NCBI GenBank assembly: GCA_030693105.1
Contig: JAUYBK010000147.1
Coordinates: forward strand, 1-7,571
Direction of reading: 5' to 3'
From: Methanobacteriaceae archaeon
GTDB taxonomy: Archaea > Methanobacteriota > Methanobacteria > Methanobacteriales > Methanobacteriaceae
Length of the DNA: 7,571 nt
Positions 1-7,227 of the stretch are shown here, in pieces (position 1 is the stretch's first letter; each line of letters opens with the position of its first letter). Under the pieces are notes generated by a model that worked only from the letters and a program-made list of their open reading frames with translations, made no database searches and was not told the origin of the DNA. The position numbers and the translations under genes were made by a program.

Positions 1-934
1 TGATCCGGCCTAATTCGTTGAAAGTAACCTTCTCCCCGATAATACTCTGACCATCACCAGTTAAAGTGATCTTCCGCAACTGGTTACCCCGCAGCCCAGC
101 AACGTGCAACACATTTTGATAAAATAAAATGGCCGATGGAGCCAGTGTAAGTTCCGTGTAAGCCCGTAGTGGTTTTATAAACCCAGTAGCAGTATCGTTG
201 CCCTGATATAAAGGCCAACCGTAGTTTTCACCCTTATAGATAATGTTAATCTCGTCATTTTTTGTAGATCCGTGTTCTGCTTCGTAGAGGGTGCCATTAG
301 GACTCCAGGATATGCCCTGGGGATTGCGATGGCCGTAGCTATACACCAAATTACCAAAAGGATTGTCACTGGGGGTAGAACCGTCAGGGTTAAGACGCAG
401 AATCTTACCTCCCAAGGAATTAGTGTCCTGTGCCGAATTGGGATTACCTGCGTCCCCGGTAGTTAAGTATAGTTTACCGTCGGGGCCGAATTTCAGACGC
501 CCTCCGTTGTGAATGGGTGAACTAGGGATATTGTCCAGAATTACAGTTTCGTTGGTGAGCTTATCATTTAAAACGAAGCGCGAAATGAGGTTCACTCTGC
601 CCTTAGTGTAGTACACGTAGACATATTTATTTTGGTTGAAGTTAGGGTCTACGGCAATGCCCATCAGTCCAGACTCCTGGTTGGCAGTGACAGAGAGGTT
701 AGCCACCACTTTAGTTTGGTTCCCCGTCATTAAGTTGACCCGTCCAACTCTTTCAGTGAATATCATCCTTCCGTCGGGTAAAAAATCAATGGCCCATGGT
801 ACTTCCAGGTTCTGAGCTACTACTTCCGTTGGAAGTCCTGAATCCGAGATTGGCCTGGGTGTAGCCAGGTATACTACTGCAAAAACTGCTATAAGCACTA
901 TAATTAATCCTAAAATTACGATTTTCCGGTTCAA
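1..934 (-). CDS. PQQ-dependent aldose/glucose-sorbosone dehydrogenase family protein, membrane-anchored or secreted (partial, 3' end outside window)
   Basis: The reading frame gives 311 residues with no stop before the left edge. The first 25 or so are a basic start followed by one long hydrophobic stretch (MNRKIVILGL onwards), seen as a signal peptide or N-terminal anchor, so the propeller should face outside the cell. Family hallmarks follow: WAIDFLPDGR (47-56), the HNGGRLKFGPDGKLY block (142-156) with the presumed catalytic His142, GHRNPQG (201-207) with the Arg-Asn pair that contacts PQQ in soluble glucose dehydrogenases, and EHG (220-222). Several N-x-S/T sequons fit an exported protein. 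Members usually run about 350-380 residues, so some 40-70 are missing. The start is TTG at 934-932: a strong Shine-Dalgarno lies 3 bases upstream and an in-frame TAG just beyond it leaves no earlier start. The family also includes proteins of unknown substrate, so oxidation of a sugar with PQQ is family knowledge rather than shown here. Confidence 0.9.
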   Translation of the reverse strand, partial: MNRKIVILGLIIVLIAVFAVVYLATPRPISDSGLPTEVVAQNLEVPWAIDFLPDGRMIFTERVGRVNLMTGNQTKVVANLSVTANQESGLMGIAVDPNFNQNKYVYVYYTKGRVNLISRFVLNDKLTNETVILDNIPSSPIHNGGRLKFGPDGKLYLTTGDAGNPNSAQDTNSLGGKILRLNPDGSTPSDNPFGNLVYSYGHRNPQGISWSPNGTLYEAEHGSTKNDEINIIYKGENYGWPLYQGNDTATGFIKPLRAYTELTLAPSAILFYQNVLHVAGLRGNQLRKITLTGDGQSIIGEKVTFNELGRI

Positions 935-1038
935 ACTCTCCCCTCCCTATACTAATTTGTACTTTTTGGCACTTGAATTTTTGTAAAATCAAATGAATCA
1001 TTAACCCCCTAGATCCAATATCCAATAAAGGTGGTTTC
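935..1038. promoter_or_regulatory. Divergent spacer expected to carry both promoters (dehydrogenase and upp)
   Basis: The dehydrogenase and upp start back to back across 104 bases, so both promoters should lie here. The middle (about 970-1010) is AT-rich, with a TTTTTGTAAAATC stretch, but no canonical TTTATATA box stands out on either strand and I do not assign individual TATA elements. A weak Shine-Dalgarno, GGTGG at 1030-1034, precedes the upp ATG by 4 bases. Confidence 0.4.
938..947 (-). promoter_or_regulatory. Ribosome binding site that fixes the TTG start of the dehydrogenase
   Basis: The minus strand reads GGGAGGGGAG, ending 3 bases before TTG, with the GGAGG-like core about 7 bases away. 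This closely matches the archaeal 16S rRNA 3' end. An in-frame TAG lies just upstream and there is no ATG or GTG between, so this site decides for the TTG start. The next in-frame candidates, GTG at codon 13 and ATG at codon 57, would cut into or remove the signal segment. Confidence 0.75.
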
Positions 1039-1677
1039 ATGTTAGAAGAAGTTCATCATCTCCTGTTACAGGAAAAACTAAGCGAAATCAGAAGGATCGG
1101 TATTGGTCGAGTCGAATTTAGGGAAGGAATAAGGGAAATTGGACGGTTAATATGTTATAATTTTGTGGATAGTTTAGAAAAAAATATTATTGAAGTTAAA
1201 ACTCCCATGGGGACTGCCGAAGGAGTGAAAATCAAAGATCGAAAAAATATTATAGTGGTCAGCGTACTGCGTGCTGCCATTCCCATGGTGGAAGGAATAA
1301 TGCGGGTCTTCCCGGAAGCGCAATCCGGTGTGGCAGGAGCATGGAGGAGTGATGATCCCCCATTTCCAGTGGAAGTTGGTTACTTGCGATTGCCAGAAGT
1401 TAATGATAAGATAGTGATTGTAGCCGACCCCATGCTGGCCACGGGAAACACCATGGTGGCCATAATGGACCGGATAAAGGAACTAGGGACTCCTCGCCGG
1501 ATGGTACTATTCAACATCATTGCTGCCCACGAAGGATTAGATAAAGTCCTGAAAAAACATTCCGACGTGGAGATATACACGGCTTCAGTGGAAAAAGAAC
1601 TCAGTTCTGATGGTTATATCGTTCCGGGCTTGGGAGATGCTGGAGATAAGTGCTTTGGTAGCCCGGTAACTAAATAA
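1039..1677 (+). CDS. upp: Uracil phosphoribosyltransferase
   Basis: This cytoplasmic pyrimidine salvage enzyme makes UMP and pyrophosphate from uracil and PRPP. The 212-residue length is normal for the family. The PRPP-binding loop is clear at 130-138 as DPMLATGNT, preceded by the hydrophobic strand KIVIVA. The C-terminal uracil-binding motif is YIVPGLGDAG (193-202), followed by DKCFG. The VSVLRAAIPMVEG segment (74-86) corresponds to the conserved region before the flexible loop. Usual bacterial enzymes have DPMLATGGS, so the NT ending is a small archaeal-type variation. The ATG follows GGTGG at 4 bases. The gene stands alone on the plus strand, divergent from the dehydrogenase and convergent with the fumarase beta-subunit gene, one base beyond its TAA stop. 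Confidence 0.97.
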   Translation: MLEEVHHLLLQEKLSEIRRIGIGRVEFREGIREIGRLICYNFVDSLEKNIIEVKTPMGTAEGVKIKDRKNIIVVSVLRAAIPMVEGIMRVFPEAQSGVAGAWRSDDPPFPVEVGYLRLPEVNDKIVIVADPMLATGNTMVAIMDRIKELGTPRRMVLFNIIAAHEGLDKVLKKHSDVEIYTASVEKELSSDGYIVPGLGDAGDKCFGSPVTK

Positions 1678-1678
1678 A

Positions 1679-2191
1679 TTAATAAATTGATCTTTCGTGG
1701 GCCACCGCCACAATACCGGGCAGTCCCTGCACTTCTAATCTGTGTATGGCCTCCATACCCTCGTCGGGGAAAGCCACTACTTCTGATGATACTACTTTAC
1801 TGGTTAAAAAAGCTGCTGCCGGGGGGGTGACTATAAAAAGAGAATTATGTTTTTTTAAGGCTTGAATGGTTTTTTTTGATAGAGCACCCTTGCCAACGTG
1901 CATGCGAACGCCTGCTTCGGATAAAGGAATGATGGTTTCTTCTATTTCTTCCTTGTTGCTGGTGGTGGGGGCTATACCTGCGGGGCTGACTGCAGTGTGC
2001 ATGATTACCGCTCCTTCCAGATCTATCAAATTTTCACCTTGAGAGATGTAGCGAACCAGTTGGGGTAGAGCAGCATCTCTCCCCGTGTAAATGATTCCAA
2101 AAATGGAAATAAAATCTCCCACTTGCAGTTCCTTTACGGAAGATTCAGTAATAGGAGTTTTGATCCGCTTACCCTCCTGTTCCATGTTCAT
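1679..2191 (-). CDS. Fumarate hydratase / L(+)-tartrate dehydratase beta subunit (class I fumarase C-terminal domain)
   Basis: The 170-residue protein is the stand-alone C-terminal (beta) half of an iron-sulfur class I hydro-lyase. Recognisable family landmarks are KTPITESSVKELQVGD (11-26), YTGRDAA (35-41), APTTS (74-78), HVGKGALS (98-105), a hydrophobic PPAAAFL segment near 123-129, and EAIHRLEVQGLPGIVA (147-162). In methanogens the alpha subunit is usually a separate gene and carries the cluster cysteines; it is not in this window. The expected role is fumarate/malate interconversion in the incomplete TCA pathway, but tartrate dehydratase relatives have the same architecture. Start choice: the ATG at 2191 directly abuts GGTAGG with no spacing, while Met3 (ATG at 2185-2183) has that motif 6 bases upstream, so a 168-residue product from 2185 is more likely. 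It lies 8 bases (14 from Met3) after the mfnA stop, which points to one transcript. Confidence 0.9.
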   Translation of the reverse strand: MNMEQEGKRIKTPITESSVKELQVGDFISIFGIIYTGRDAALPQLVRYISQGENLIDLEGAVIMHTAVSPAGIAPTTSNKEEIEETIIPLSEAGVRMHVGKGALSKKTIQALKKHNSLFIVTPPAAAFLTSKVVSSEVVAFPDEGMEAIHRLEVQGLPGIVAVAHERSIY

Positions 2192-2197
2192 CCTACC
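2192..2197 (-). promoter_or_regulatory. Shine-Dalgarno-like GGTAGG between mfnA and the fumarase beta-subunit gene
   Basis: The minus strand reads GGTAGGATGAACATG. The motif touches the first ATG but sits 6 bases before the second, which favours Met3 as the translation start. It lies within bases of the mfnA stop (2200-2202), consistent with translational coupling. Confidence 0.5.
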
Positions 2198-2199
2198 GA

Positions 2200-3345
2200 T
2201 TATATTAAAGATTTCAAGTCAGCTAAAAATGCCTCAATATGCTCCTTCTTCAAATGAGGCATAAGTATTATGCGTATAGCCCGGGGATGAGCAGATATGG
2301 ACATTAACCATCCTTTTTCTGTCATTGCCGTGAATATTTCCTCCAGTGATATCTGGGAAGATTTGAAAGCCACGATATTTAATTCTGGCTCCGTGACCAG
2401 TTCAAAGCCCGATTTTATTATCCCTTTGGCCAAAAAATCAGTTAATTCCATGCACCCTTTTGCTATTTCACGGTACCCATCCCTTCCCAAATGTTTTAGC
2501 AAAGCCCAAGTAGCGGCGGTACTGGCCCCGGTACGGGTTCCCACCACGGTGGATTGGCTATCTTCAGTAAGATAAGGAGTTTCGATACTCATGGACTCCA
2601 GATACTTTTCTTCACGGAATAAAATGCCCCCGGTGGGTATGGGGGCCAGGCCCATCTTATGAGGGTCTATGGTGATGGAAGAAACTCCTGGAATCTTAAA
2701 ATCAAATTCAGGAAAATCATAACCGGCATCCTGCAAGAAAGGTATAGAAAATCCTCCAAATGCCGCGTCCACGTGTAAGTGCACATTATTATCAATACAG
2801 ATATCTGATAATCCCGGGATAGGATCTATTTTTCCCAGTTCCGTGGTTCCAGCAATTCCCACTACTGCCACCGTTTTATCAGTTATTAAATTCTCAACCG
2901 AAACAATATCAACCTTATAATTATCATCGAGTGCTGCTTCTTTCATATTAAGACATAAAATCTCGGCAGCCTTTTCAAAAGAAAAATGAGCAGATTTAGG
3001 CACTATAATTTCACCATCTTTTATTCCCTGCAGATTACGGGCAGCCCGTATAGCCATTAGGTTGGCTTCGGTTCCCCCCGTAATAATGTGGCCGTAAATA
3101 TCTTTTTTCCCCAGGAGTTCTCCTAAGAGAGTTATGGTTTCATTTTCCAGTTCTTGAGTCCCAGAAAAAAGACCAGGGTCCCCCAGGTTAGATTCAATAA
3201 AAAGACAATAAGCTTCCAGTCCCACCGCATGGGGTGCGGTGCACATGGACCCTAATATCCGGCCGGACTGGTAGGTAGAATCCTTTTTTTTGTAATCCCA
3301 GAGAGTTTGAATTACTTCTTCCGGGAGAATTCCTTTATCTTGCAT
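2200..3345 (-). CDS. mfnA: L-tyrosine decarboxylase of methanofuran biosynthesis (PLP-dependent, group II decarboxylase)
   Basis: The 381-residue protein is close in length to the roughly 390-residue archaeal MfnA proteins. In methanogens MfnA decarboxylates tyrosine to tyramine, the first committed precursor of the C1 carrier methanofuran; the family also includes archaeal aspartate 1-decarboxylases that make beta-alanine for coenzyme A. Visible PLP-fold features are TGGTEANLMA (89-98), SAHFSFEKAAEIL (118-130) with His120 expected to stack on the cofactor, HVDAAFGGF (191-199) with Asp193 expected to pair with the pyridine nitrogen, and DPHKMG (227-232) with Lys230 as the Schiff-base lysine. 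The C-terminal SAHPRAIRIILMPH fits the small domain. The ATG has only a weak AGGGA 4 bases upstream. It is followed closely by the fumarase beta-subunit gene and preceded by a 76-base AT-rich spacer after ppsA, so it probably has its own promoter. Confidence 0.93.
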   Translation of the reverse strand: MQDKGILPEEVIQTLWDYKKKDSTYQSGRILGSMCTAPHAVGLEAYCLFIESNLGDPGLFSGTQELENETITLLGELLGKKDIYGHIITGGTEANLMAIRAARNLQGIKDGEIIVPKSAHFSFEKAAEILCLNMKEAALDDNYKVDIVSVENLITDKTVAVVGIAGTTELGKIDPIPGLSDICIDNNVHLHVDAAFGGFSIPFLQDAGYDFPEFDFKIPGVSSITIDPHKMGLAPIPTGGILFREEKYLESMSIETPYLTEDSQSTVVGTRTGASTAATWALLKHLGRDGYREIAKGCMELTDFLAKGIIKSGFELVTEPELNIVAFKSSQISLEEIFTAMTEKGWLMSISAHPRAIRIILMPHLKKEHIEAFLADLKSLI

Positions 3346-3393
3346 AAAATCCCTAAAATAGAACCTTTACGGTCTTTTAAAAATAATAGGTTT

Positions 3394-3404
3394 AAAAAAT
3401 AAAG
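3394..3404 (-). terminator. Candidate U-rich terminator after ppsA
   Basis: On the minus strand CTTTATTTTTT begins 17 bases after the ppsA TGA stop, with no clear hairpin before it. Archaeal transcription can end at such T tracts. The same AT-rich spacer (3346-3421) must also hold any mfnA promoter, so the stretch could instead be read as a weak TATA-like element about 50-60 bases before the mfnA start. Confidence 0.35.
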
Positions 3405-3421
3405 AAATTTGGAGTTTATTT

Positions 3422-5710
3422 TCAGTTACCATACATCAATTTTCGGGCAGCTTTGAGTAACAGTTTCTTCTCCACTCGGGCCACAGTTTGCCTGACGTCC
3501 GCCACGGCATCGGTGTTAGCAGATACCGATGTGATTCCCAGTTCCACCAGTTTTTCCACAATGGATGGTATGCTTCCAGCCTGTCCACAGATACTGGTTT
3601 TCACTCCAGCCTTGTTACATTCAATAATAACTCTTTCAATGAGTTTCAAGACTGCAGGGTGACCTTCAGAGTATAAACCGGCTACTTGTTGGTTGTTGCG
3701 GTCGATGGCCAATGTGTATTGGGTGAGGTCGTTGGTTCCAAAACTCACGAAGTCCAGTCCCTCGGCTATGAAGTCTTCTATGACCATTGCTGCGGCAGGG
3801 GTTTCAACCATGATTCCGAATTCAATGTCTTCTTGAGGTTTCAGGCCCACTTCACGGGCTATGTTCTTGGCCTCTTTTAACTCGTCAGGGTGCTGTAACA
3901 AAGGCAGCATGATGCCAATATTAGTGTAGCCTTGCTCAAGCAACTTCTTTATGGCCTTGAACTCGGCTTTGAGTATTTCCGGTTCGTCAAGTTCTCTCCT
4001 GATACCTCTCCACCCCAGCATGGGGTTGTGCTCGTGTGGTTCGTCCTCTCCACCGTCTAATGATTGGAATTCGTCAGTAGGGGCATCTAAGGTCCGGTAC
4101 CATACGGGTTTAGGGTAGAAGGTGTCGACCACCTTCAGGATGTTTTCCACAAGGACCCTGATTAATTCATCTTCCCTTCCTTCCCGGAGGTACTTCTTGG
4201 GGTGCACCCCGGTGGTGAGCATCATGTGTTCGGTCCTGAGAAGTCCCACGCCGTCAGCTCCAGTTGCAGCTGCTTTTTTAGCTGCCTCGGGCATGCTTAC
4301 GTTAACTTTAACTTCAGTTACTGTTAAAAGGGGCGATGCAAACATTGCTGGCTGTTCTGTGGTTTCTTCTTTTTTGGAAGTATCTATGAGTTTACCTTCC
4401 CACACCAAGCCCTTGCTACCATCCAGGGTTACCATACTGTTTTCAGTGAGAATTTTAGTGATATCTCCAGTACCAACCACGCAAGGGATTCCTAATTCAC
4501 GAGATACTATAGCTGCATGGCAGGTTACTCCCCCCTCGTCAGTTATGATCCCGTTAGCCCTCTTCATTGCGGGTACCATGTCGGGAGTGGTCATTACCGT
4601 TACCAGAATGTCTCCTTCCTGAACTTTGTCCAGTTCATCGGTGCTGCTGATGATCTTAACAGTCCCCGCAGCCATTCCTGGACTGGCACCCAGTCCCTTG
4701 GTGATTATGGTCCTTTCGATTTCTTGCCCTTCCTCAACTGTTACTTCCTGGAGAGTGGTGACTGGTCTAGATTGTAACATGAAAATGCGGTCCCCTTCTA
4801 TGGCCCATTCAGTGTCTTGTGGGAACTGGTAATGATTGTGGATATTTCTGCCCAGCTCAGTCAGGCGGGATATTTCATCGTCATTAAGAACCTGTTTGTT
4901 TTTTAGATCATCGGGCACCGGTAGTTTCACAGTTTTTCCTTGGTCCGGGTCGCGGACAAACATAACGTTCTTTTCACTTACTTGGTGTTCTTCAATCTTT
5001 CCAGTTTCTTTTTCTACCCAGTACGTGTCGGGAGTTACGGTTCCGGATACTACTGCTTCTCCCAGTCCCCATGCGGCTTCGATGAGTATTTTTTCCTCGC
5101 CAGTGGAGGGGTGAACCGTGAACATTACTCCGGCCTTATCCGCGTTAACCATTTCCTGGACCACCACGGCAATGTAAACCTTGTCGTGATCAAAGTTGTT
5201 CTCTTCCCGGTAGAATATAGCTCGGGCCCCAAATAAAGACGCCCAACATTTCTGAACATATTTTAATACGTCATCGTTGCCCTGGACATTTAGAAAAGTG
5301 TCTTGCTGACCAGCGAACGATGCTTCCGGCAGATCTTCAGCAGTGGCAGAGGAACGAATGGCTACAAATACATCATCTTTACCAATACGGTGACATAATG
5401 CGTTGTAGGCCTCGATTATGGTCCTTCTTGTGTCGTCAGGCATTCTGGCGCCTATAATAATCTTTTTTATCTTCCTAGCCGCTTCCTGAAGTTCTTTGTT
5501 CTGGTTAACGTCGAGATCATTTAGAATGCCCATTATTTCATCGAAAACGCCAGTTTCTTCTAAAAACTTCTGGTAAGTAGCGGATGTCACCACAAAACCA
5601 GGGGGTACGGGTATGCCTGCCTGGGTGAGTTCTCCTAGGTTAGCTCCCTTTCCACCAGCCACATCAACATCTTCTTTTCTAAGTTCCTCAAAAAATTTGA
5701 TTAACTCCAT
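3422..5710 (-). CDS. ppsA: Phosphoenolpyruvate synthase (pyruvate, water dikinase)
   Basis: PEP synthase converts pyruvate, ATP and water to PEP, AMP and phosphate, the gluconeogenic entry point in methanogens that fix carbon to pyruvate. All three domains are present in 762 residues. The N-terminal ATP-binding domain (about 1-325) shows GGKGANLGELT (19-29), VAIRSSATAEDLPEASFAGQ (116-135) and the closing EWAIEGDRIFMLQSRPVT (301-318). The mobile phosphohistidine domain (about 340-440) has GGVTCHAAIVSRELGIPCVVG, with His398 as the phosphorylated residue. The C-terminal TIM barrel (about 465-750) has GADGVGLLRTEH (485-495 region), FGIMVETPAA (631-640), SFGTNDLTQY (656-665) and SICGQAGS (706-713), with Cys708 as the expected acid/base residue. 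No intein is inserted. The ATG at 5708-5710 has a GAGGGGT ribosome binding site a few bases upstream. It lies 55 bases after rpl10e in the same direction. Confidence 0.97.
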   Translation of the reverse strand: MELIKFFEELRKEDVDVAGGKGANLGELTQAGIPVPPGFVVTSATYQKFLEETGVFDEIMGILNDLDVNQNKELQEAARKIKKIIIGARMPDDTRRTIIEAYNALCHRIGKDDVFVAIRSSATAEDLPEASFAGQQDTFLNVQGNDDVLKYVQKCWASLFGARAIFYREENNFDHDKVYIAVVVQEMVNADKAGVMFTVHPSTGEEKILIEAAWGLGEAVVSGTVTPDTYWVEKETGKIEEHQVSEKNVMFVRDPDQGKTVKLPVPDDLKNKQVLNDDEISRLTELGRNIHNHYQFPQDTEWAIEGDRIFMLQSRPVTTLQEVTVEEGQEIERTIITKGLGASPGMAAGTVKIISSTDELDKVQEGDILVTVMTTPDMVPAMKRANGIITDEGGVTCHAAIVSRELGIPCVVGTGDITKILTENSMVTLDGSKGLVWEGKLIDTSKKEETTEQPAMFASPLLTVTEVKVNVSMPEAAKKAAATGADGVGLLRTEHMMLTTGVHPKKYLREGREDELIRVLVENILKVVDTFYPKPVWYRTLDAPTDEFQSLDGGEDEPHEHNPMLGWRGIRRELDEPEILKAEFKAIKKLLEQGYTNIGIMLPLLQHPDELKEAKNIAREVGLKPQEDIEFGIMVETPAAAMVIEDFIAEGLDFVSFGTNDLTQYTLAIDRNNQQVAGLYSEGHPAVLKLIERVIIECNKAGVKTSICGQAGSIPSIVEKLVELGITSVSANTDAVADVRQTVARVEKKLLLKAARKLMYGN

Positions 5711-5741
5711 TATACCCCTCTTTTTAATCTTTTTTAACCAG

Positions 5742-5752
5742 CTTTTATGTAA
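5742..5752 (-). promoter_or_regulatory. Possible TATA element for ppsA
   Basis: The minus strand reads TTACATAAAAG, ending 31 bases before the ppsA ATG, in the short spacer after rpl10e. The spacing would put a transcript start about 5-15 bases before the ATG, close to the ribosome binding site. No T tract follows the rpl10e stop, so read-through from rpl10e is equally possible. Confidence 0.3.
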
Positions 5753-5765
5753 TTCTTAAGTGGGT

Positions 5766-6248
<483 letters not shown>

Positions 6249-6285
6249 CTATTCTTCCTCCGTGTCAAAGTTTAATCTATAATCT

Positions 6286-6390
6286 CATAAATATTAGGCT
6301 TCCTACTGTTGTCTATAATATTTGCACTATCAACTAGAACAAGTAGAAATCTATACTAAAATTAGTTTGTCGATTTGTAATATATAAAAT
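6286..6390 (-). promoter_or_regulatory. Probable rpl10e promoter region with several TATA-like candidates
   Basis: Three minus-strand candidates are visible: TAATATTTATG (6286-6296), CAAATATTATAGA (6312-6324) and ATTTTATATATT (6379-6390). The last is the best match to the archaeal TATA consensus but would give a leader of about 100 bases. The first would place the transcript start just before the GGAGG site. I cannot choose between them from sequence alone. The rest of the 6249-6447 spacer shows no gene on either strand. Confidence 0.4.
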
Positions 6391-6424
6391 GATCAATTAA
6401 TTGGCGCTAACAAATAAGATCATT
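6388..6424. repeat. 7-bp inverted repeat around a 10-bp palindrome in the rpl10e upstream spacer
   Basis: AATGATC (6388-6394) and GATCATT (6418-6424) are perfect inverted arms with a 23-base spacer. The palindrome CAATTAATTG (6394-6403) lies at the inner edge of the left arm. The element is 24 bases past the stop of the amidotransferase-like gene and overlaps the strongest TATA-like box before rpl10e. It could be a 3'-end hairpin or an operator, or chance in AT-rich DNA. Confidence 0.3.
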
Positions 6425-6447
6425 CCCAATACGAATGCAGAATTTTT

Positions 6448-7227
6448 TCATGTTTTTCCTGATGCCCATAATATCATCTTCAACAGCAGCCCAGATTCTC
6501 TAGGATAAAGTTCGGGATGTGGACTGGAAATAATAACCCTTCCCGAACCATAAGTATCATCCAAAATCGCAGCATGCCCTCTGTGCATGGTAATGGTGTT
6601 ATATCGGGCTAGAGGTGTGTATGATCCTTCTTTATACATGGAAGGGCCATTGGCCACGGAAAGGCGTTTAGTATCAGAATAATTCAAGATATCTTGCCCA
6701 TAAGAAGTAAATGAGACATTTAATTGTCCATCAAAATTATAGAATTTACTGTATATGTGGGGGGCAATTCCCCAACCAGCATGATAGCCATCAATATAAC
6801 TAGAGGCAGCATAAGCCCCCGCACATATACCAACAAATCCTTTACCCCCTGAAACAAACTTTTTGATATCTGCACTTTTTATGTTTGGATTTGAAATATA
6901 AATCTCAAAATCGCCCCCAGGGATTATTAAAACATCCTGCGAAGATAAAATTTTTGAATTGACTTTATCAGTAAGAGAGTAATTCAAAAAAGTTTTATTA
7001 TTAGTGTTCTGGTTGTTGAAATCATTGATGATATATACTATTCCATTTATACTATCCGAAGAAGCTCCATCCCCGGCAAAAATTAAGACTTTAATCTCAG
7101 TAATGTTTTCTTGGGCCTGATAGGTCTCTGATTTACTCGAATCTTCGAACGCTGATATAGTGACTAAAAATGTGATTGCAGATAATAATAAAATGCTAAC
7201 TATGATGAATGAAATCCTTATAATCTT
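6448..7227 (-). CDS. Exported BPL-N / class I glutamine amidotransferase-like protein, 5' end disrupted or start non-canonical
   Basis: The frame is open for 259 codons from 7227 to the TGA at 6448-6450. It begins with a typical export signal (basic KIIR, then the hydrophobic SFIIVSILLLSAITFLVT, then ISAFE), so the protein should be secreted or anchored outside. The mature part resembles the biotin-protein-ligase N-terminal family of the class I amidotransferase fold: first strand KVLIFAGDGASSDS, DVLIIPGGD, the nucleophile elbow GICAGAY, and SSPHPEL. The Cys, His and Glu of the usual Cys-His-Glu triad are thus all present, the last two as the classic HPE. No ligase domain follows, so biotin ligation is not implied and the substrate is unknown. 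No ATG or GTG exists in this frame. The only TTG (6987-6985) lacks a ribosome binding site and would drop the signal and first strand. The gene looks freshly broken at its 5' end, or uses a rare start. Confidence 0.75.
   Translation of the reverse strand, partial: KIIRISFIIVSILLLSAITFLVTISAFEDSSKSETYQAQENITEIKVLIFAGDGASSDSINGIVYIINDFNNQNTNNKTFLNYSLTDKVNSKILSSQDVLIIPGGDFEIYISNPNIKSADIKKFVSGGKGFVGICAGAYAASSYIDGYHAGWGIAPHIYSKFYNFDGQLNVSFTSYGQDILNYSDTKRLSVANGPSMYKEGSYTPLARYNTITMHRGHAAILDDTYGSGRVIISSPHPELYPRESGLLLKMILWASGKT

Noticed and set aside
175..466. Two 64-residue open frames, one per strand, inside the dehydrogenase
   Set aside because: The dehydrogenase frame runs unbroken across the region with family motifs; these are shadow frames.
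786..1040. 84-residue open frame on the minus strand starting at an ATG opposite the upp start
   Set aside because: It overlaps the dehydrogenase start in another frame, would erase the strong ribosome binding site context of the TTG start, and shows no recognisable protein features.
1821..1827. G7 run within the fumarase beta-subunit gene as a possible frameshift site
   Set aside because: The frame is continuous across it and the protein matches the family on both sides, so there is no sign of slippage.
2297..2575. 92-residue plus-strand frame opposite mfnA
   Set aside because: It is antisense to the conserved C-terminal domain of MfnA, with no independent support.
3346..3421. Short imperfect inverted repeat (AACCT / AGGTT) before mfnA as a riboswitch or operator
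   Set aside because: The arms are only five bases long with a long AT-rich loop, expected by chance in such DNA.
4122..5236. Several open frames of 68-166 residues on the plus strand opposite ppsA
   Set aside because: They are low-complexity, Ser/Pro/Val-rich shadow translations of the well-conserved ppsA coding strand.
6448..6987. Amidotransferase-like gene starting at TTG 6987 (179 residues)
   Set aside because: This start lacks a ribosome binding site, falls inside the domain after its first strand, and discards the signal peptide encoded in the same open frame upstream.
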